Part shown: positions 16,475 to 24,017 of the stretch, piece by piece
How positions within the stretch are numbered: the first letter of the stretch is position 1
Layout of the letters: the number at the start of each line of letters is the position of its first letter
Assembly: GCA_023406225.1 (NCBI GenBank)
Contig: JAEXWS010000149.1
Coordinates: forward strand, 1 to 38,215
Source of the DNA: Bacillota bacterium
Lineage (GTDB): Bacteria > Bacillota > Clostridia > Oscillospirales > Oscillospiraceae
Direction of reading: 5' to 3'
Length of the DNA stretch: 38,215 nucleotides
Program-made: the position numbers and the translations under genes
The notes under the pieces: model-generated
The model's database searches: none
What the model was told of the DNA's origin: nothing
The model's input: only the letters and a program-made list of their open reading frames with translations

Positions 16475-17920
16475 TTATTGCTCCACGTTGGAGAGAACTT
16501 CCTCAAAGGCCGCCAGCGTCTGAGCGATCGTCTCGTCGTTGTCGGCCATGCTGGTGTAGATGCGGCTGCCCGCCAGGGTGATGACGCCGTTGGCGGTGAG
16601 GGCCGCGCCGAACTCCTCGATATAGTGCTGCCGCTGGGGGATCTTGGTGAAAATATCCGGGTCGGCCGCGTTCAGGTACATGACGCCGGAGACTTCGAAG
16701 TGGACGATGGAGCCGGTGTTCCAGGTGACGAAGGGCAGGGCGTATTTGTCGATGAGCTTCTGGATGCCCGCGCACAGCTTGTCGCCGTTTTCACCGGCCT
16801 TGACCGCCGCATCCGTCCGCACGATCTCGTCGATGGCGAAGTAGCCCGCCGCGCAGCTCAGGGGGTTGGCGGTGAGGGTGCCGCCCACGTAGGCCTTCTT
16901 CTTCCCCGCCTTCACGCCGGCCGCCACGCAGCTCATGATCTCGTCGCTGCCGCCCACGCCGCCGGCCATGGGATAGCCGCCGGCCACGATCTTGCCGAAT
17001 ACGGTCAGGTCCGGCTTCACGCCGAAGAAGCCCTGGGCGCCGCCGGGACCCACCCGGAAGGCGGTAACCACCTCGTCGAAGATCAAAAGGGCGTTAAACT
17101 CGTCGCACAGCTCCCGGACCTTGGCCGCGAAGTCCATGGCTACGGGACGGGTGCCGCTCTCGGGGCCGAAGGGCTCGATGACCACCGCCGCGGTGCCGCC
17201 CGCCTGCTCATTGGCCTCCAGGACCTTGCGAAGGCCCTCCAGATCGCCGGGGAAGAACTCGCTGGTGTTGCCGCTGACCTCCTTGGGGATGCCGTGGGCC
17301 TCAAAGGTCTTAGTGTAGGGGATGTGGAGGGAGTAGACCAGCTGGTCGCTCCAGCCGTGGTACGCGCCGCCCACCTTCACGATGCGCTGCTTGCCGGTGT
17401 AGGTCCGGGCGATGCGGATGGCCACCATGTCGGCCTCCGTGCCGCTGGCGAGGCACCGGTACTTCTCCACCCAGGGCATGCACGCGCGGATCTTCTCCGC
17501 CAGCTTCATCTCATAGGGGTGGAAGAGCCCCGTCACAGGCCCGGACTCCTTCACCACCTCCCAGACCTTCCGGTTCACCGGCTCGTAGTTGCTGCCCAGC
17601 AGGGTGGGGCCGCCCGCCTGGAGATAGTCCACATAGCGGTTGCCGTCGATGTCGTAAAGGTACGCGCCCTCGGCCTTGGTGACCACCAGGGGGAAGGGAT
17701 AGTTGAAGGCCAGGTTGTGCTGCACGCCGCCGGGAATGACCTGCTTGGCCTTTTCGATCATCTCCTTGGAGCCCCGGCACTTCTCGTCGAAGTAACGCAG
17801 GTATTTCTCCATGGCGGCGGGCTTGATGTGGTGGATAGGCTCGCTTACGAGACGGTCCATCTTGGCGAGGACCTCCGCCTCGTCGGGCCAGTGGGAGACG
17901 CCGTAATGTTCTTTCAGCAT
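16475..17920 (-). CDS. Class III PLP aminotransferase / aminomutase (GSAM-like)
   Basis: This 481-residue cytoplasmic enzyme is a fold-type I, class III PLP protein, closest in pattern to glutamate-1-semialdehyde 2,1-aminomutase. Landmarks are IPGGVQHN, GAYLYDIDGNRYVDYL, SGTEADMVAIRIAR, KVGGAYHGW, LLIFDEVVTAFR (PLP aspartate), and the Schiff-base lysine in FGKIVAGGYPMAG (K310). About 50 extra N-terminal residues precede the core. No haem or tetrapyrrole genes are nearby, so a role in that pathway is unlikely; in this operon it probably transaminates or isomerises an amino-carbohydrate or its acid. The ATG at 17920 follows GGAGG by ten bases. It lies between the transporter (19 bases) and the RuBisCO-like gene (17 bases), which marks a single transcript. 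Confidence 0.92.
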   Translation of the reverse strand: MLKEHYGVSHWPDEAEVLAKMDRLVSEPIHHIKPAAMEKYLRYFDEKCRGSKEMIEKAKQVIPGGVQHNLAFNYPFPLVVTKAEGAYLYDIDGNRYVDYLQAGGPTLLGSNYEPVNRKVWEVVKESGPVTGLFHPYEMKLAEKIRACMPWVEKYRCLASGTEADMVAIRIARTYTGKQRIVKVGGAYHGWSDQLVYSLHIPYTKTFEAHGIPKEVSGNTSEFFPGDLEGLRKVLEANEQAGGTAAVVIEPFGPESGTRPVAMDFAAKVRELCDEFNALLIFDEVVTAFRVGPGGAQGFFGVKPDLTVFGKIVAGGYPMAGGVGGSDEIMSCVAAGVKAGKKKAYVGGTLTANPLSCAAGYFAIDEIVRTDAAVKAGENGDKLCAGIQKLIDKYALPFVTWNTGSIVHFEVSGVMYLNAADPDIFTKIPQRQHYIEEFGAALTANGVITLAGSRIYTSMADNDETIAQTLAAFEEVLSNVEQ

Positions 17921-17939
17921 GGGATTCGTTCCTCCGGTT

Positions 17940-19184
17940 TCATTCAGATTTTAGTTTGGTTTCCCTTGCCAGGAGCATGGGGATCATATAGGCAATGGTG
18001 ATGGCCACCATCACGATCATAAGGAGGCGGTGGTTGCCGCCGAAGAGGGACGCGCCGCCTAAGAAAACCACGCCCGCCACGTTGCCGGCCCACATGAGCA
18101 GGCCCTCGCTGGTGCCCTCGGACGTGGGATAGGAGGCCTCCGCCGCGAAGGTCAGCATCAGCGGCGCCGCGCCCACGATGAAGAAGCCGTACAGCACGGC
18201 GGCGGCCATCATGAGGCCGAAGCCCTTGGCGAAGATGAACAGGGCCAGGCCCGCCGCGCCGATCAGGTTGGCCCCGATGGCGTAGGGGAGCCGGCGGCGG
18301 CGCTTGTCCCGGTCGCTGACCATGGAGATCAAGAGGCTCCCCACAACGCCGGTGACCAAGATCACCACGCCGATGACGCCGACTTGTGTGGCGTCCACCG
18401 CCTCGCCGGAGAGCTGGCGGAGGATGGGCTCGATCATGGTGAAGAAGGTGTTGAAGACGCCGAACATGCAAAAGAAGATGAGCAGGGCCAGGACGAAGTC
18501 CCTCTTTTTCATGGCGCCCCGCATGCCCGCGCCAAAGTCGTCCCGCACGGCCTCCTCCTCCGAGCAGGGGGGCGTGGGGGGCTTTTCCCGGGCCAGGAGC
18601 AGGAAGGCCGCCGCCGTCACCGCGCCCACGATCCCATAGAGGATCAGCATGGAACGGATGGTGAGCCCGGCCTCCAGCAGGACGGGGGTGAGCAGAAGGC
18701 CGACGCACATGCCCACATAGCTGCACAGCAGCGGCACGCTGTTGGCGGTGGCCCGCTCGTTTTCCGGGAACCATTTGCCCGCCACCAGGCCGGGGGAGTT
18801 CAAAAGGAAGGGCTGGGCCACGGCGAAGCCCACGCTGGCGGCCACCACCACGGCGTAGCTCCCGCCCCAAAAGCCCCGGATCAGGGCGCAGACGCCCGTG
18901 AGCACCACGCCGAAGCCCACGGCCTTTTTAAAACCGAATTTTTCAAAGGCGGCCATGACGGGAATGGATAAAACGATCATGCCCGCCATGAAGATGATGG
19001 AAAGGAGGCTGATGGCGCTCTCGCCCCGCTGGGCGTCCGTGAAGCCGTAAAACTTCCACGCCTCGGTGGTGATGGAGAAAAAGGTGGTCCACATGAGCTG
19101 GATGACGGCGGTGGCGATGCCGTAAATGGCCAGGACCACCCAGCGGTAGGGATAGACCCGGTAGGTCGCGGTATTCTCTTCCAT
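17940..19184 (-). CDS. Major facilitator superfamily transporter
   Basis: This 414-residue protein has twelve predicted membrane segments in two halves, separated by a charged cytoplasmic loop (AREKPPTPPCSEEEAVRDD, about residues 200-220). The loop after segment 2 has FEKFGFKKAVGFG, and the second half contains MVSDRDKRRRRLPYAIG, an MFS motif A-like element. It most resembles the FLVCR-type/organic solute branch of MFS carriers. As the second gene of the kinase-transporter-aminotransferase-RuBisCO-like operon it is the likely importer of the pathway substrate. The ribosome binding site is weak (AAAGCAGG); the start is placed at the ATG at 19184, 27 bases after the kinase stop, so expression may rely on coupling. 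Substrate unknown. Confidence 0.9.
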   Translation of the reverse strand: MEENTATYRVYPYRWVVLAIYGIATAVIQLMWTTFFSITTEAWKFYGFTDAQRGESAISLLSIIFMAGMIVLSIPVMAAFEKFGFKKAVGFGVVLTGVCALIRGFWGGSYAVVVAASVGFAVAQPFLLNSPGLVAGKWFPENERATANSVPLLCSYVGMCVGLLLTPVLLEAGLTIRSMLILYGIVGAVTAAAFLLLAREKPPTPPCSEEEAVRDDFGAGMRGAMKKRDFVLALLIFFCMFGVFNTFFTMIEPILRQLSGEAVDATQVGVIGVVILVTGVVGSLLISMVSDRDKRRRRLPYAIGANLIGAAGLALFIFAKGFGLMMAAAVLYGFFIVGAAPLMLTFAAEASYPTSEGTSEGLLMWAGNVAGVVFLGGASLFGGNHRLLMIVMVAITIAYMIPMLLARETKLKSE

Positions 19185-19211
19185 AGCTGCCTGCTTTCTT
19201 TCACACCGGCC

Positions 19212-20750
19212 TCAGCCGTTCAGGGCGGCGAAGGCTTTTTTGTTGTTTTTGTACAGGTCTTTGAATACGGGAAGGATCTTGTCGTAAACGGCGGTGTTTT
19301 CCGGGATGGGGTGGTAGACGTTTGTGACCTGGATGATCTTCTTGATGTCCTTGATGTCGTCCAGCATCCCCAGGCTCACGGCCATCAGCGCCGCCGCGCC
19401 CATGGCGCCCACCTGGCGGGGATTTTCGATGGTCTCCACGTCCCGGCCCAAAACGTCGGCCATGATCTGGCAGATGTGGGAGGAGATGGCGCTGCCGCCG
19501 GTGAAGCGGACCACGGGGGCGGTTTTAAAGGCGGTCTCCGTACACTCCAGCAGCCAGCGCATGTGGAGGCACACGCCCTCGATGACGGCCTTCATCAAAT
19601 CGCTGCCCCGGGTGTCGATGTCCAGGTTGAAGAACACTCCCCGGCTGTTGGCGTCGTCAAAGGGACAGCGGTTGCCGTGCATCCAGGGGGAGAACACCAC
19701 GCCGTTGGCCCCGGCGGGCGTGTCTTTGATGTAGTCGATCATCTGGTCGTAGTCCATGCCCATCTGATCCACCCGGTCCTTCACCCACTCCATGCACTTG
19801 CCGGAGGTCTCCACCTCGGCCACGTAGTTGTATGTATGGGGGTCCACGCCCACCAGCGCGCCAATGAGGTTGTTCAGGTCCAGGTGCAGCTTGTCGACGG
19901 TGGTGGCCACCCATCCGGAGGTGCCGGAATATACCAGCACGTCGCCCACCTCCGTACAGCCCGCGCCCACGGAGCACAGGCTCACGTCGCTGCCGCCGGA
20001 GTACACGGGCGTTCCCGGGGCCAGGCCCAGCTCCTCCGCCGCCTGGGGCAGCAGCGCGCCCACCTGGTCCGTGGAGGCGCAGAGCTCCGGCAGGTGCCGC
20101 ATCTCCACGCCCAGCATATCGCACAGCGTCTTGCTCCAGCAGTCTTTTTTCACGTCGTAAAGGAAGGTGCAGCACGCGTCGTCCCGGCTGGCCTTCATCA
20201 CGCCGGTCCCCCGGCAGATGAGATACTCCTTCGCGTCCAGCCATTTGTAAGCCGCCTGGAAGAGGTCCGGCTCGTTGTCCTTCACCCAAAGGTACTTCCA
20301 GGCCGGGTCCTTGGCGCTGCCGGACACGGCCCCGGTGATCCTTAAAAACTTCAGGACCTTGAAAACGTCCAGCCCCTCCACCTTGATGCCGGTGCTCATG
20401 CAGTTTTTAAACTGCCGGTCCGCCCGGGCGTCCATGCAGCTCATGGCCCGGCGGAGGGGGCGGCCCGCCTCGTCCACCAGCACCACCGTCTGGAACTGGG
20501 AACAAAAGGTGATCCCTCGGATGTCCTCCTTTGGGATGCCGGTTTTTTCCAACAGCTTTTTGGTGCTGCGGCCCATGGCCGCCCACCAGTCGTCGGGGTC
20601 TTGCTCCACGCCTCCGTTCTCCAGCACGTGGAGCTCGTAGGCGTCCACCTCTCCGGCGATGAAGCGCACGCTCTCATCGGCCGAGATCCGAAACAGGCAG
20701 GTCTTCAGACCCGTCGTTCCCACGTCGTAAGCGATCACATTGACTGACAT
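19212..20750 (-). CDS. FGGY-family carbohydrate kinase (xylulokinase-like)
   Basis: This 512-residue protein belongs to the FGGY kinases, which phosphorylate pentuloses, hexuloses, glycerol and related polyols with ATP. The N-terminal actin-like ATPase motif is AYDVGTTGLKTCLF (residues 7-20), followed by VEQDPDDWW, a xylulokinase-type feature. GGSDVSLCSVGAG, VLVYSGTSGW and the C-terminal VVRFTGGSAISSHICQIMADVLGRDV form the rest of the nucleotide and sugar site. The ATG at 20750 follows GGGGGAG; earlier in-frame codons reach into the promoter. It is the first gene of the four-gene operon and diverges from a TetR-family gene. It presumably phosphorylates the imported sugar or a keto intermediate made by the aminotransferase; which one cannot be decided. 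Confidence 0.92.
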   Translation of the reverse strand: MSVNVIAYDVGTTGLKTCLFRISADESVRFIAGEVDAYELHVLENGGVEQDPDDWWAAMGRSTKKLLEKTGIPKEDIRGITFCSQFQTVVLVDEAGRPLRRAMSCMDARADRQFKNCMSTGIKVEGLDVFKVLKFLRITGAVSGSAKDPAWKYLWVKDNEPDLFQAAYKWLDAKEYLICRGTGVMKASRDDACCTFLYDVKKDCWSKTLCDMLGVEMRHLPELCASTDQVGALLPQAAEELGLAPGTPVYSGGSDVSLCSVGAGCTEVGDVLVYSGTSGWVATTVDKLHLDLNNLIGALVGVDPHTYNYVAEVETSGKCMEWVKDRVDQMGMDYDQMIDYIKDTPAGANGVVFSPWMHGNRCPFDDANSRGVFFNLDIDTRGSDLMKAVIEGVCLHMRWLLECTETAFKTAPVVRFTGGSAISSHICQIMADVLGRDVETIENPRQVGAMGAAALMAVSLGMLDDIKDIKKIIQVTNVYHPIPENTAVYDKILPVFKDLYKNNKKAFAALNG

Positions 20751-20811
20751 GCGGTCTCTCCCCCTTGCTCTCTGTTTTTGCGTGACAGGTCTCCGGGGTC
20801 TGCTCAACATA

Positions 20812-20840
20812 ATTGTACTGGATTCTAAAATTGAAGTCAA
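20812..20840 (-). promoter_or_regulatory. Promoter of the kinase-MFS-aminotransferase-RuBisCO-like operon
   Basis: On the minus strand TTGACT (complement 20835-20840), a 17-base spacer and TACAAT (complement 20812-20817) form a strong sigma-A promoter about 60 bases before the kinase start. It faces away from the tetR promoter. Confidence 0.78.
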
Positions 20841-20853
20841 GTATAAATTTGGC

Positions 20854-20928
20854 ATTTTGGCTATGCGGGGCGAAAAAAACGGAGGGATTCTGTGCAAAAG
20901 GCACAATGGAATCTTCGCTTGCCAAAAT
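20854..20928. promoter_or_regulatory. Candidate TetR operator region between divergent promoters
   Basis: Two dyads lie between the promoters. One is TGTGC-AAAAG-GCACA (20891-20905). The other is the widely spaced pair ATTTTGGC (20854-20861) and GCCAAAAT (20921-20928), the latter touching the tetR -35 box. TetR-family repressors usually bind 15-20 bp palindromes in this position. Confidence 0.45.
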
Positions 20929-20946
20929 CTGAGATTCCGGTATAAT
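20919..20946 (+). promoter_or_regulatory. Promoter of the TetR-family gene
   Basis: TTGCCA (20919-20924), 16 bases, TATAAT (20941-20946); a second TATAAT starts at 20947. The gene begins about 68 bases further on. Confidence 0.65.
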
Positions 20947-21014
20947 TATAATATGGATTACAAAAATTCATATGCCTCCGTCCGGTGGACGCAGGCGGAA
21001 CAGGCAGGGACGAT

Positions 21015-21611
21015 ATGCAGACACAAAGCCGCCGGGAATTGAACAAGCTCCGCTGCCGCCAGCGGATTTTAAAGGCCTCCCGCCAGCTTTTCAGCGGCAA
21101 GGGCTATGAGGAGACCACCATTGAGGACGTGGCGGAGCGGGCGGAGATCTCCAAGGCCACGCTGTACAATTATTTTCCAAGCAAGGAGAGCCTGCTCATC
21201 GGCATTGCCGAGGCGGAGCTGGCGGATATCCGCCGGCTGATCGCCCAGGACCTGCGGGACGAGGCGCGGAGCCTTTTGAAGCTGCGGCGAGTGATGGAGG
21301 TGTTTGTGGTGGACTCCATCCCCTATATCTCCCTCTCCCGGAAGATCACCTATCTGAATTCCTGCGAGGAGAGCCCGCTGTACGCCACCCGGCTCACCAT
21401 GATGAAGATCCTGCGCCAGCTGGTGGAGGAGGCTCAGGACCAGGGGGACTTCCGGGCCGACGTGCCCGCGGACGACATCGTGGACATGGTGATGGGCATT
21501 TACCTGATGGCCCAGTTTGAGTGGTCCCACATCGCGGACTATACGGAGGCGTTCTGCATCGAAAAGCTCCGCCGCTTCTTCGACCACATGCTCTCCGGGG
21601 TCTATGCGTAA
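21015..21611 (+). CDS. TetR/AcrR-family transcriptional regulator
   Basis: This 198-residue protein has the TetR N-terminal three-helix DNA-binding domain: RQRILKASRQLFSGKGYEETTIEDVAERAEISKATLYNYFPSKESLL (in the family order, about residues 15-60), with recognition helix ISKATLYNYF. The remaining helical C-terminal part is the ligand-binding and dimerisation domain. I use the ATG at 21015; a GTG at 20985 would add ten atypical residues, and the binding site AGGGA is weak either way. It diverges from the kinase-transporter-aminotransferase-RuBisCO-like operon, sharing a 264-base control region with candidate operator dyads. By the usual TetR logic it represses that operon, released by the pathway substrate or an intermediate. 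The ligand is unknown. Confidence 0.9.
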   Translation: MQTQSRRELNKLRCRQRILKASRQLFSGKGYEETTIEDVAERAEISKATLYNYFPSKESLLIGIAEAELADIRRLIAQDLRDEARSLLKLRRVMEVFVVDSIPYISLSRKITYLNSCEESPLYATRLTMMKILRQLVEEAQDQGDFRADVPADDIVDMVMGIYLMAQFEWSHIADYTEAFCIEKLRRFFDHMLSGVYA

Positions 21612-21681
21612 AGGCTCCGGGCGTGGGAGCGTCCCCGCGTGGACGGTCCCGCAAACCAGCGGATGGCCGTTTACGACCTTC

Positions 21682-21711
21682 TTGCAAAACACCCTGCGCA
21701 TGGTGTAAAAT
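21682..21711 (+). promoter_or_regulatory. Probable ychF promoter
   Basis: TTGCAA (21682-21687), 18 bases, then TAAAAT (21706-21711), about 100 bases before ychF and after the tetR stop. Confidence 0.55.
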
Positions 21712-21812
21712 AGACGGGATCGAACTGGAGCGAAGCGGTTTTGCAGGCACGCCCGCCGGAGGTATTTGCCAAAGCGCCGCAGACCATTGAAAATAAAGGA
21801 GATTTGAAATCT

Positions 21813-22922
21813 ATGAAGCTCGGTATCGTGGGCCTGCCCAACGTGGGCAAATCGACCCTGTTCAACGCCATCACCAACGCCGGCGCGGAGAGCGCCAACT
21901 ATCCCTTCTGCACCATCGACCCCAACGTGGGCATGGTGGCGGTCCCCGACGAGCGGCTGGACAAGCTGGCGGAGATGTACGATCCGGACAAAAAGACTCC
22001 GGCGGTGGTGGAGTTCGTGGATATCGCGGGCCTGGTGAAGGGCGCCAGCCAGGGCGCGGGCCTGGGCAACAAGTTCCTGGCCAACATCCGGGAGACGGAC
22101 GCCATCGTCCACGTGGTCCGCTGCTTTGACGACGAGAACATTATGCACGTGGTGGCGGACGCCGGGACCAACGTGCCGGTGGATCCCAAGGGCGACATCG
22201 AGACCATCGACCTGGAGCTGGTGATGGCGGATTTGGAGATGGTGAACCGCCGGATCGAGCGGGCCGCCAAGGCCGCCAAGGGCGACAAGAAATTCCTTCG
22301 GGAGGTGGAGGTATTCAAGAGCCTGGCGGCGCATCTGGACGCGGGCCGGTCCGCCCGCACCTACGACTGCTCCGACGAGGACCGGGCGCTGATCGAGACC
22401 TCCGACCTCTTGAGCCTCAAGCCCGTCATCTATGCCGCCAACACCGACGAGGCGGGCTTTACGGACCTGGACGGCAACCGGTATTACCAGCAGGTGAAGG
22501 CCATCGCGGAGGCGGAGGGGAGCCAGGTGCTGCCCATCTGCGCCAGCATGGAGCAGGACATCGCCTCCCTGGACGGGGATGAGAAGGCCATGTTCCTGGA
22601 GGAGCTGGGGGTGGGCGAGTCCGGATTGGATCGGCTCATCAAGTGCTCTTACGCCCTGCTGGGCCTCATCTCCTTCCTGACCTACGGCAAGGACGAGTGC
22701 CGGGCCTGGACCATCAGGAAGGGCACGAAGGCCCCCCAGGCGGCGGGCAAGATCCACACGGACATCGAACGGGGCTTTATCCGGGCGGAGGTCATCGCCT
22801 TTGAAGACATGATGAAGTGCGGCACCGTGGCCGCCGCCAAGGAAAAGGGCCTGCTCCGCAGCGAGGGCAAGGAGTATGTGGTCCAGGACGGCGACATGAT
22901 CTATTTCCGCTTCAATGTCTGA
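21813..22922 (+). CDS. ychF: Redox-regulated ATPase YchF (Obg family)
   Basis: YchF/OLA1 proteins are conserved P-loop ATPases of the Obg family that bind ribosomes and affect stress responses. The 369-residue product has the G1 motif GLPNVGKS (residues 6-13), G3 DIAGLVKGAS, and a G4 motif NTDE in place of the GTPase NKxD. That change is the known basis for ATP preference in this family. The C-terminal TGS domain starts near residue 280 (CRAWTIRKGTKAPQAAGKIHTD) and ends EYVVQDGDMIYFRFNV. The ATG at 21813 follows AAAGGAG by eleven bases. The downstream small gene overlaps its stop by eight bases. Confidence 0.97.
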   Translation: MKLGIVGLPNVGKSTLFNAITNAGAESANYPFCTIDPNVGMVAVPDERLDKLAEMYDPDKKTPAVVEFVDIAGLVKGASQGAGLGNKFLANIRETDAIVHVVRCFDDENIMHVVADAGTNVPVDPKGDIETIDLELVMADLEMVNRRIERAAKAAKGDKKFLREVEVFKSLAAHLDAGRSARTYDCSDEDRALIETSDLLSLKPVIYAANTDEAGFTDLDGNRYYQQVKAIAEAEGSQVLPICASMEQDIASLDGDEKAMFLEELGVGESGLDRLIKCSYALLGLISFLTYGKDECRAWTIRKGTKAPQAAGKIHTDIERGFIRAEVIAFEDMMKCGTVAAAKEKGLLRSEGKEYVVQDGDMIYFRFNV

Positions 22923-23121
22923 GCCATTGGAGCGGCTGGCGGCCTATGACCGCATGTACGCCGACCTCCTGCGGGAGCGGGACAAGGTCCTGGCGGATAT
23001 GGACGCCCTGCGGGCCGCGGGAAAGAACCGGGGCGCCACGTACCAGCAGCTTCTGGCACAGAAGCTGACGGTCCAGAACTTGATCGGGCGTTTTGAGATT
23101 TACGGCATCCGGGAGCCGTAG
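22915..23121 (+). CDS. Small coiled-coil protein coupled to ychF, unknown
   Basis: This 68-residue acidic-basic helical protein starts with ATG inside the last codons of ychF (eight-base overlap), so it is probably translationally coupled. Heptad-like spacing (LERLAAYDRMYADLLRERD and LLAQKLTVQNLIGRFEIYGI) suggests a two-helix hairpin or coiled coil. I do not recognise a family. Amino-acid composition looks like a real protein, and the overlap with ychF in the same direction supports it. Function is unknown; any role with YchF is speculative. Confidence 0.65.
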   Translation: MSEPLERLAAYDRMYADLLRERDKVLADMDALRAAGKNRGATYQQLLAQKLTVQNLIGRFEIYGIREP

Positions 23122-23126
23122 CAAAC

Positions 23127-23380
23127 GGGCGGGCGCGAAAGCGCCCGCTTGAGGCTGTCGAAAAAGCGCCTTCGGCACTTTTTCGAGTAGGCCGCGGCCC
23201 GTCGCGCGCACTCGCTGTCCGCTGTAAGCGGACAGTTCGCACACTTACGGACCGAGATGTATGTTCTCCGACGCGCATGTCGTCGGAGAACATGGATTTC
23301 ATTTTCTTCGCGCCTCCGGGCGCGAACTCTGCGAGGCTTTTTCGACAGGCTGGGGCGGGCGCGAAAGCGCCCGCTTTTTT
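23127..23380. repeat. 254-base composite palindromic element with identical terminal hairpins
   Basis: The element is bounded by two identical 24-base direct copies (23127-23150 and 23353-23376), each containing GCGGGCGC-GAAA-GCGCCCGC. Just inside lies an inverted pair, CTGTCGAAAAAGC (23155-23167) and GCTTTTTCGACAG (23336-23348). Between them are further hairpins: 23215-23235 (CTGTCCGCT, loop GTA), 23261-23293 (13-bp arms ATGTTCTCCGACG) and 23307-23326 (TTCGCGCC, loop TCCG). No coding sequence is convincing. It could be a mobile palindromic repeat unit or a structured RNA between ychF and the sigma-factor gene. Confidence 0.75.
23355..23380 (+). terminator. Rho-independent terminator after the ychF group
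   Basis: GCGGGCGC (23355-23362), loop GAAA, GCGCCCGC (23367-23374), then six T residues (23375-23380). The upstream twin at 23129-23148 lacks the T run. Confidence 0.85.
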
Positions 23381-23477
23381 GCCCTCTAAAAATTTTTTTC
23401 ACCCCTGGGGAGCGGTCCGGCCCTTTGAGACGTGTTATAGGTGAAAGCGCTTTTCAAACCAAGAGAGGAGGTGCTGC

Positions 23478-24017
23478 ATGGAAGAGCAAGAGGCGCTCCT
23501 GCGCAACGCCATGGAGGCCCACGGCGATACGGTGTACCGTCTGGCCCTGTGCCGGACCCAGTGCGTGCCGGACGCGGAGGACGTGTACCAGGACGTGTTT
23601 CTGCGCCTTCTGGACCAGCCGCCCCGAAGCTGGGACAGCGAGCATATGAAGGCATGGCTCATCCGGGCGGTCCTGAACCGCTGCGCCGATCTGGGACGGC
23701 TCCGTTTCCGGCGGCGGACAGTGAGGCTGGAGGAGATCCCGGAGACGCCGCTGCCCGCCGGGGAGGAGGCGGCGGAGCTGTGGGATGCGGTGGCCCGCCT
23801 GCCGGAGAAGTTCCGCACGGTGATCCACCTGTATTACGCGGAGGGGTATCACACGGAGGAGATCGCGGCCCTGCTGGGCTGCCCCTCCGCCACGGTCCGC
23901 ACCCGGCTCTGCCGGGCCCGGGCAAAGCTGAAAGACCTGTTAGGAGGCGATGATGATGCGAGAGAACAGCTATCAGACCCTGATGGAGAATATTCACACG
24001 CCCGCCGGGCTCAATGA
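23478..24017 (+). CDS. ECF-type RNA polymerase sigma factor
   Basis: This 179-residue sigma-70 family member has only regions 2 and 4. Region 2 spans about residues 10-75 (DTVYRLALCRTQCVPDAEDVYQDVFLRLL and MKAWLIRAVLNRCADLGR), and region 4 about 105-160 (LPEKFRTVIHLYYAEGYHTEEIA followed by LLGCPSATVRTRLCRARAKL). Such factors direct RNA polymerase to a small set of promoters, often in response to envelope stress, and are held inactive by a co-encoded anti-sigma factor. The ATG at 23478 follows GAGGAGG. The last 62 bases overlap the next gene, a membrane protein that is a good anti-sigma candidate. A 22-residue tail after region 4 is non-conserved and may exist only because of the overlap. Confidence 0.92.
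   Translation: MEEQEALLRNAMEAHGDTVYRLALCRTQCVPDAEDVYQDVFLRLLDQPPRSWDSEHMKAWLIRAVLNRCADLGRLRFRRRTVRLEEIPETPLPAGEEAAELWDAVARLPEKFRTVIHLYYAEGYHTEEIAALLGCPSATVRTRLCRARAKLKDLLGGDDDAREQLSDPDGEYSHARRAQ

Noticed and set aside
16475..17920. Haem-pathway glutamate-1-semialdehyde aminomutase (hemL)
   Set aside because: It has about 50 additional N-terminal residues, no tetrapyrrole genes nearby, and tight operon linkage with a kinase, transporter and RuBisCO-like gene.
15210..18001. Long plus-strand frames opposite the RuBisCO-like and aminotransferase genes
   Set aside because: They are high-GC antisense artefacts with compositional bias and no domains.
14242..20750. Classical methionine salvage cluster (mtnW, mtnX, mtnK)
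   Set aside because: The kinase is FGGY rather than MtnK-like, the aminotransferase is class III, and mtnA, mtnB and mtnD are absent; only a mechanistic analogy is kept.
23122..23477. Small genes in the ychF-sigma factor gap
   Set aside because: Short frames on both strands are produced by palindromes and have no ribosome binding sites or domains.
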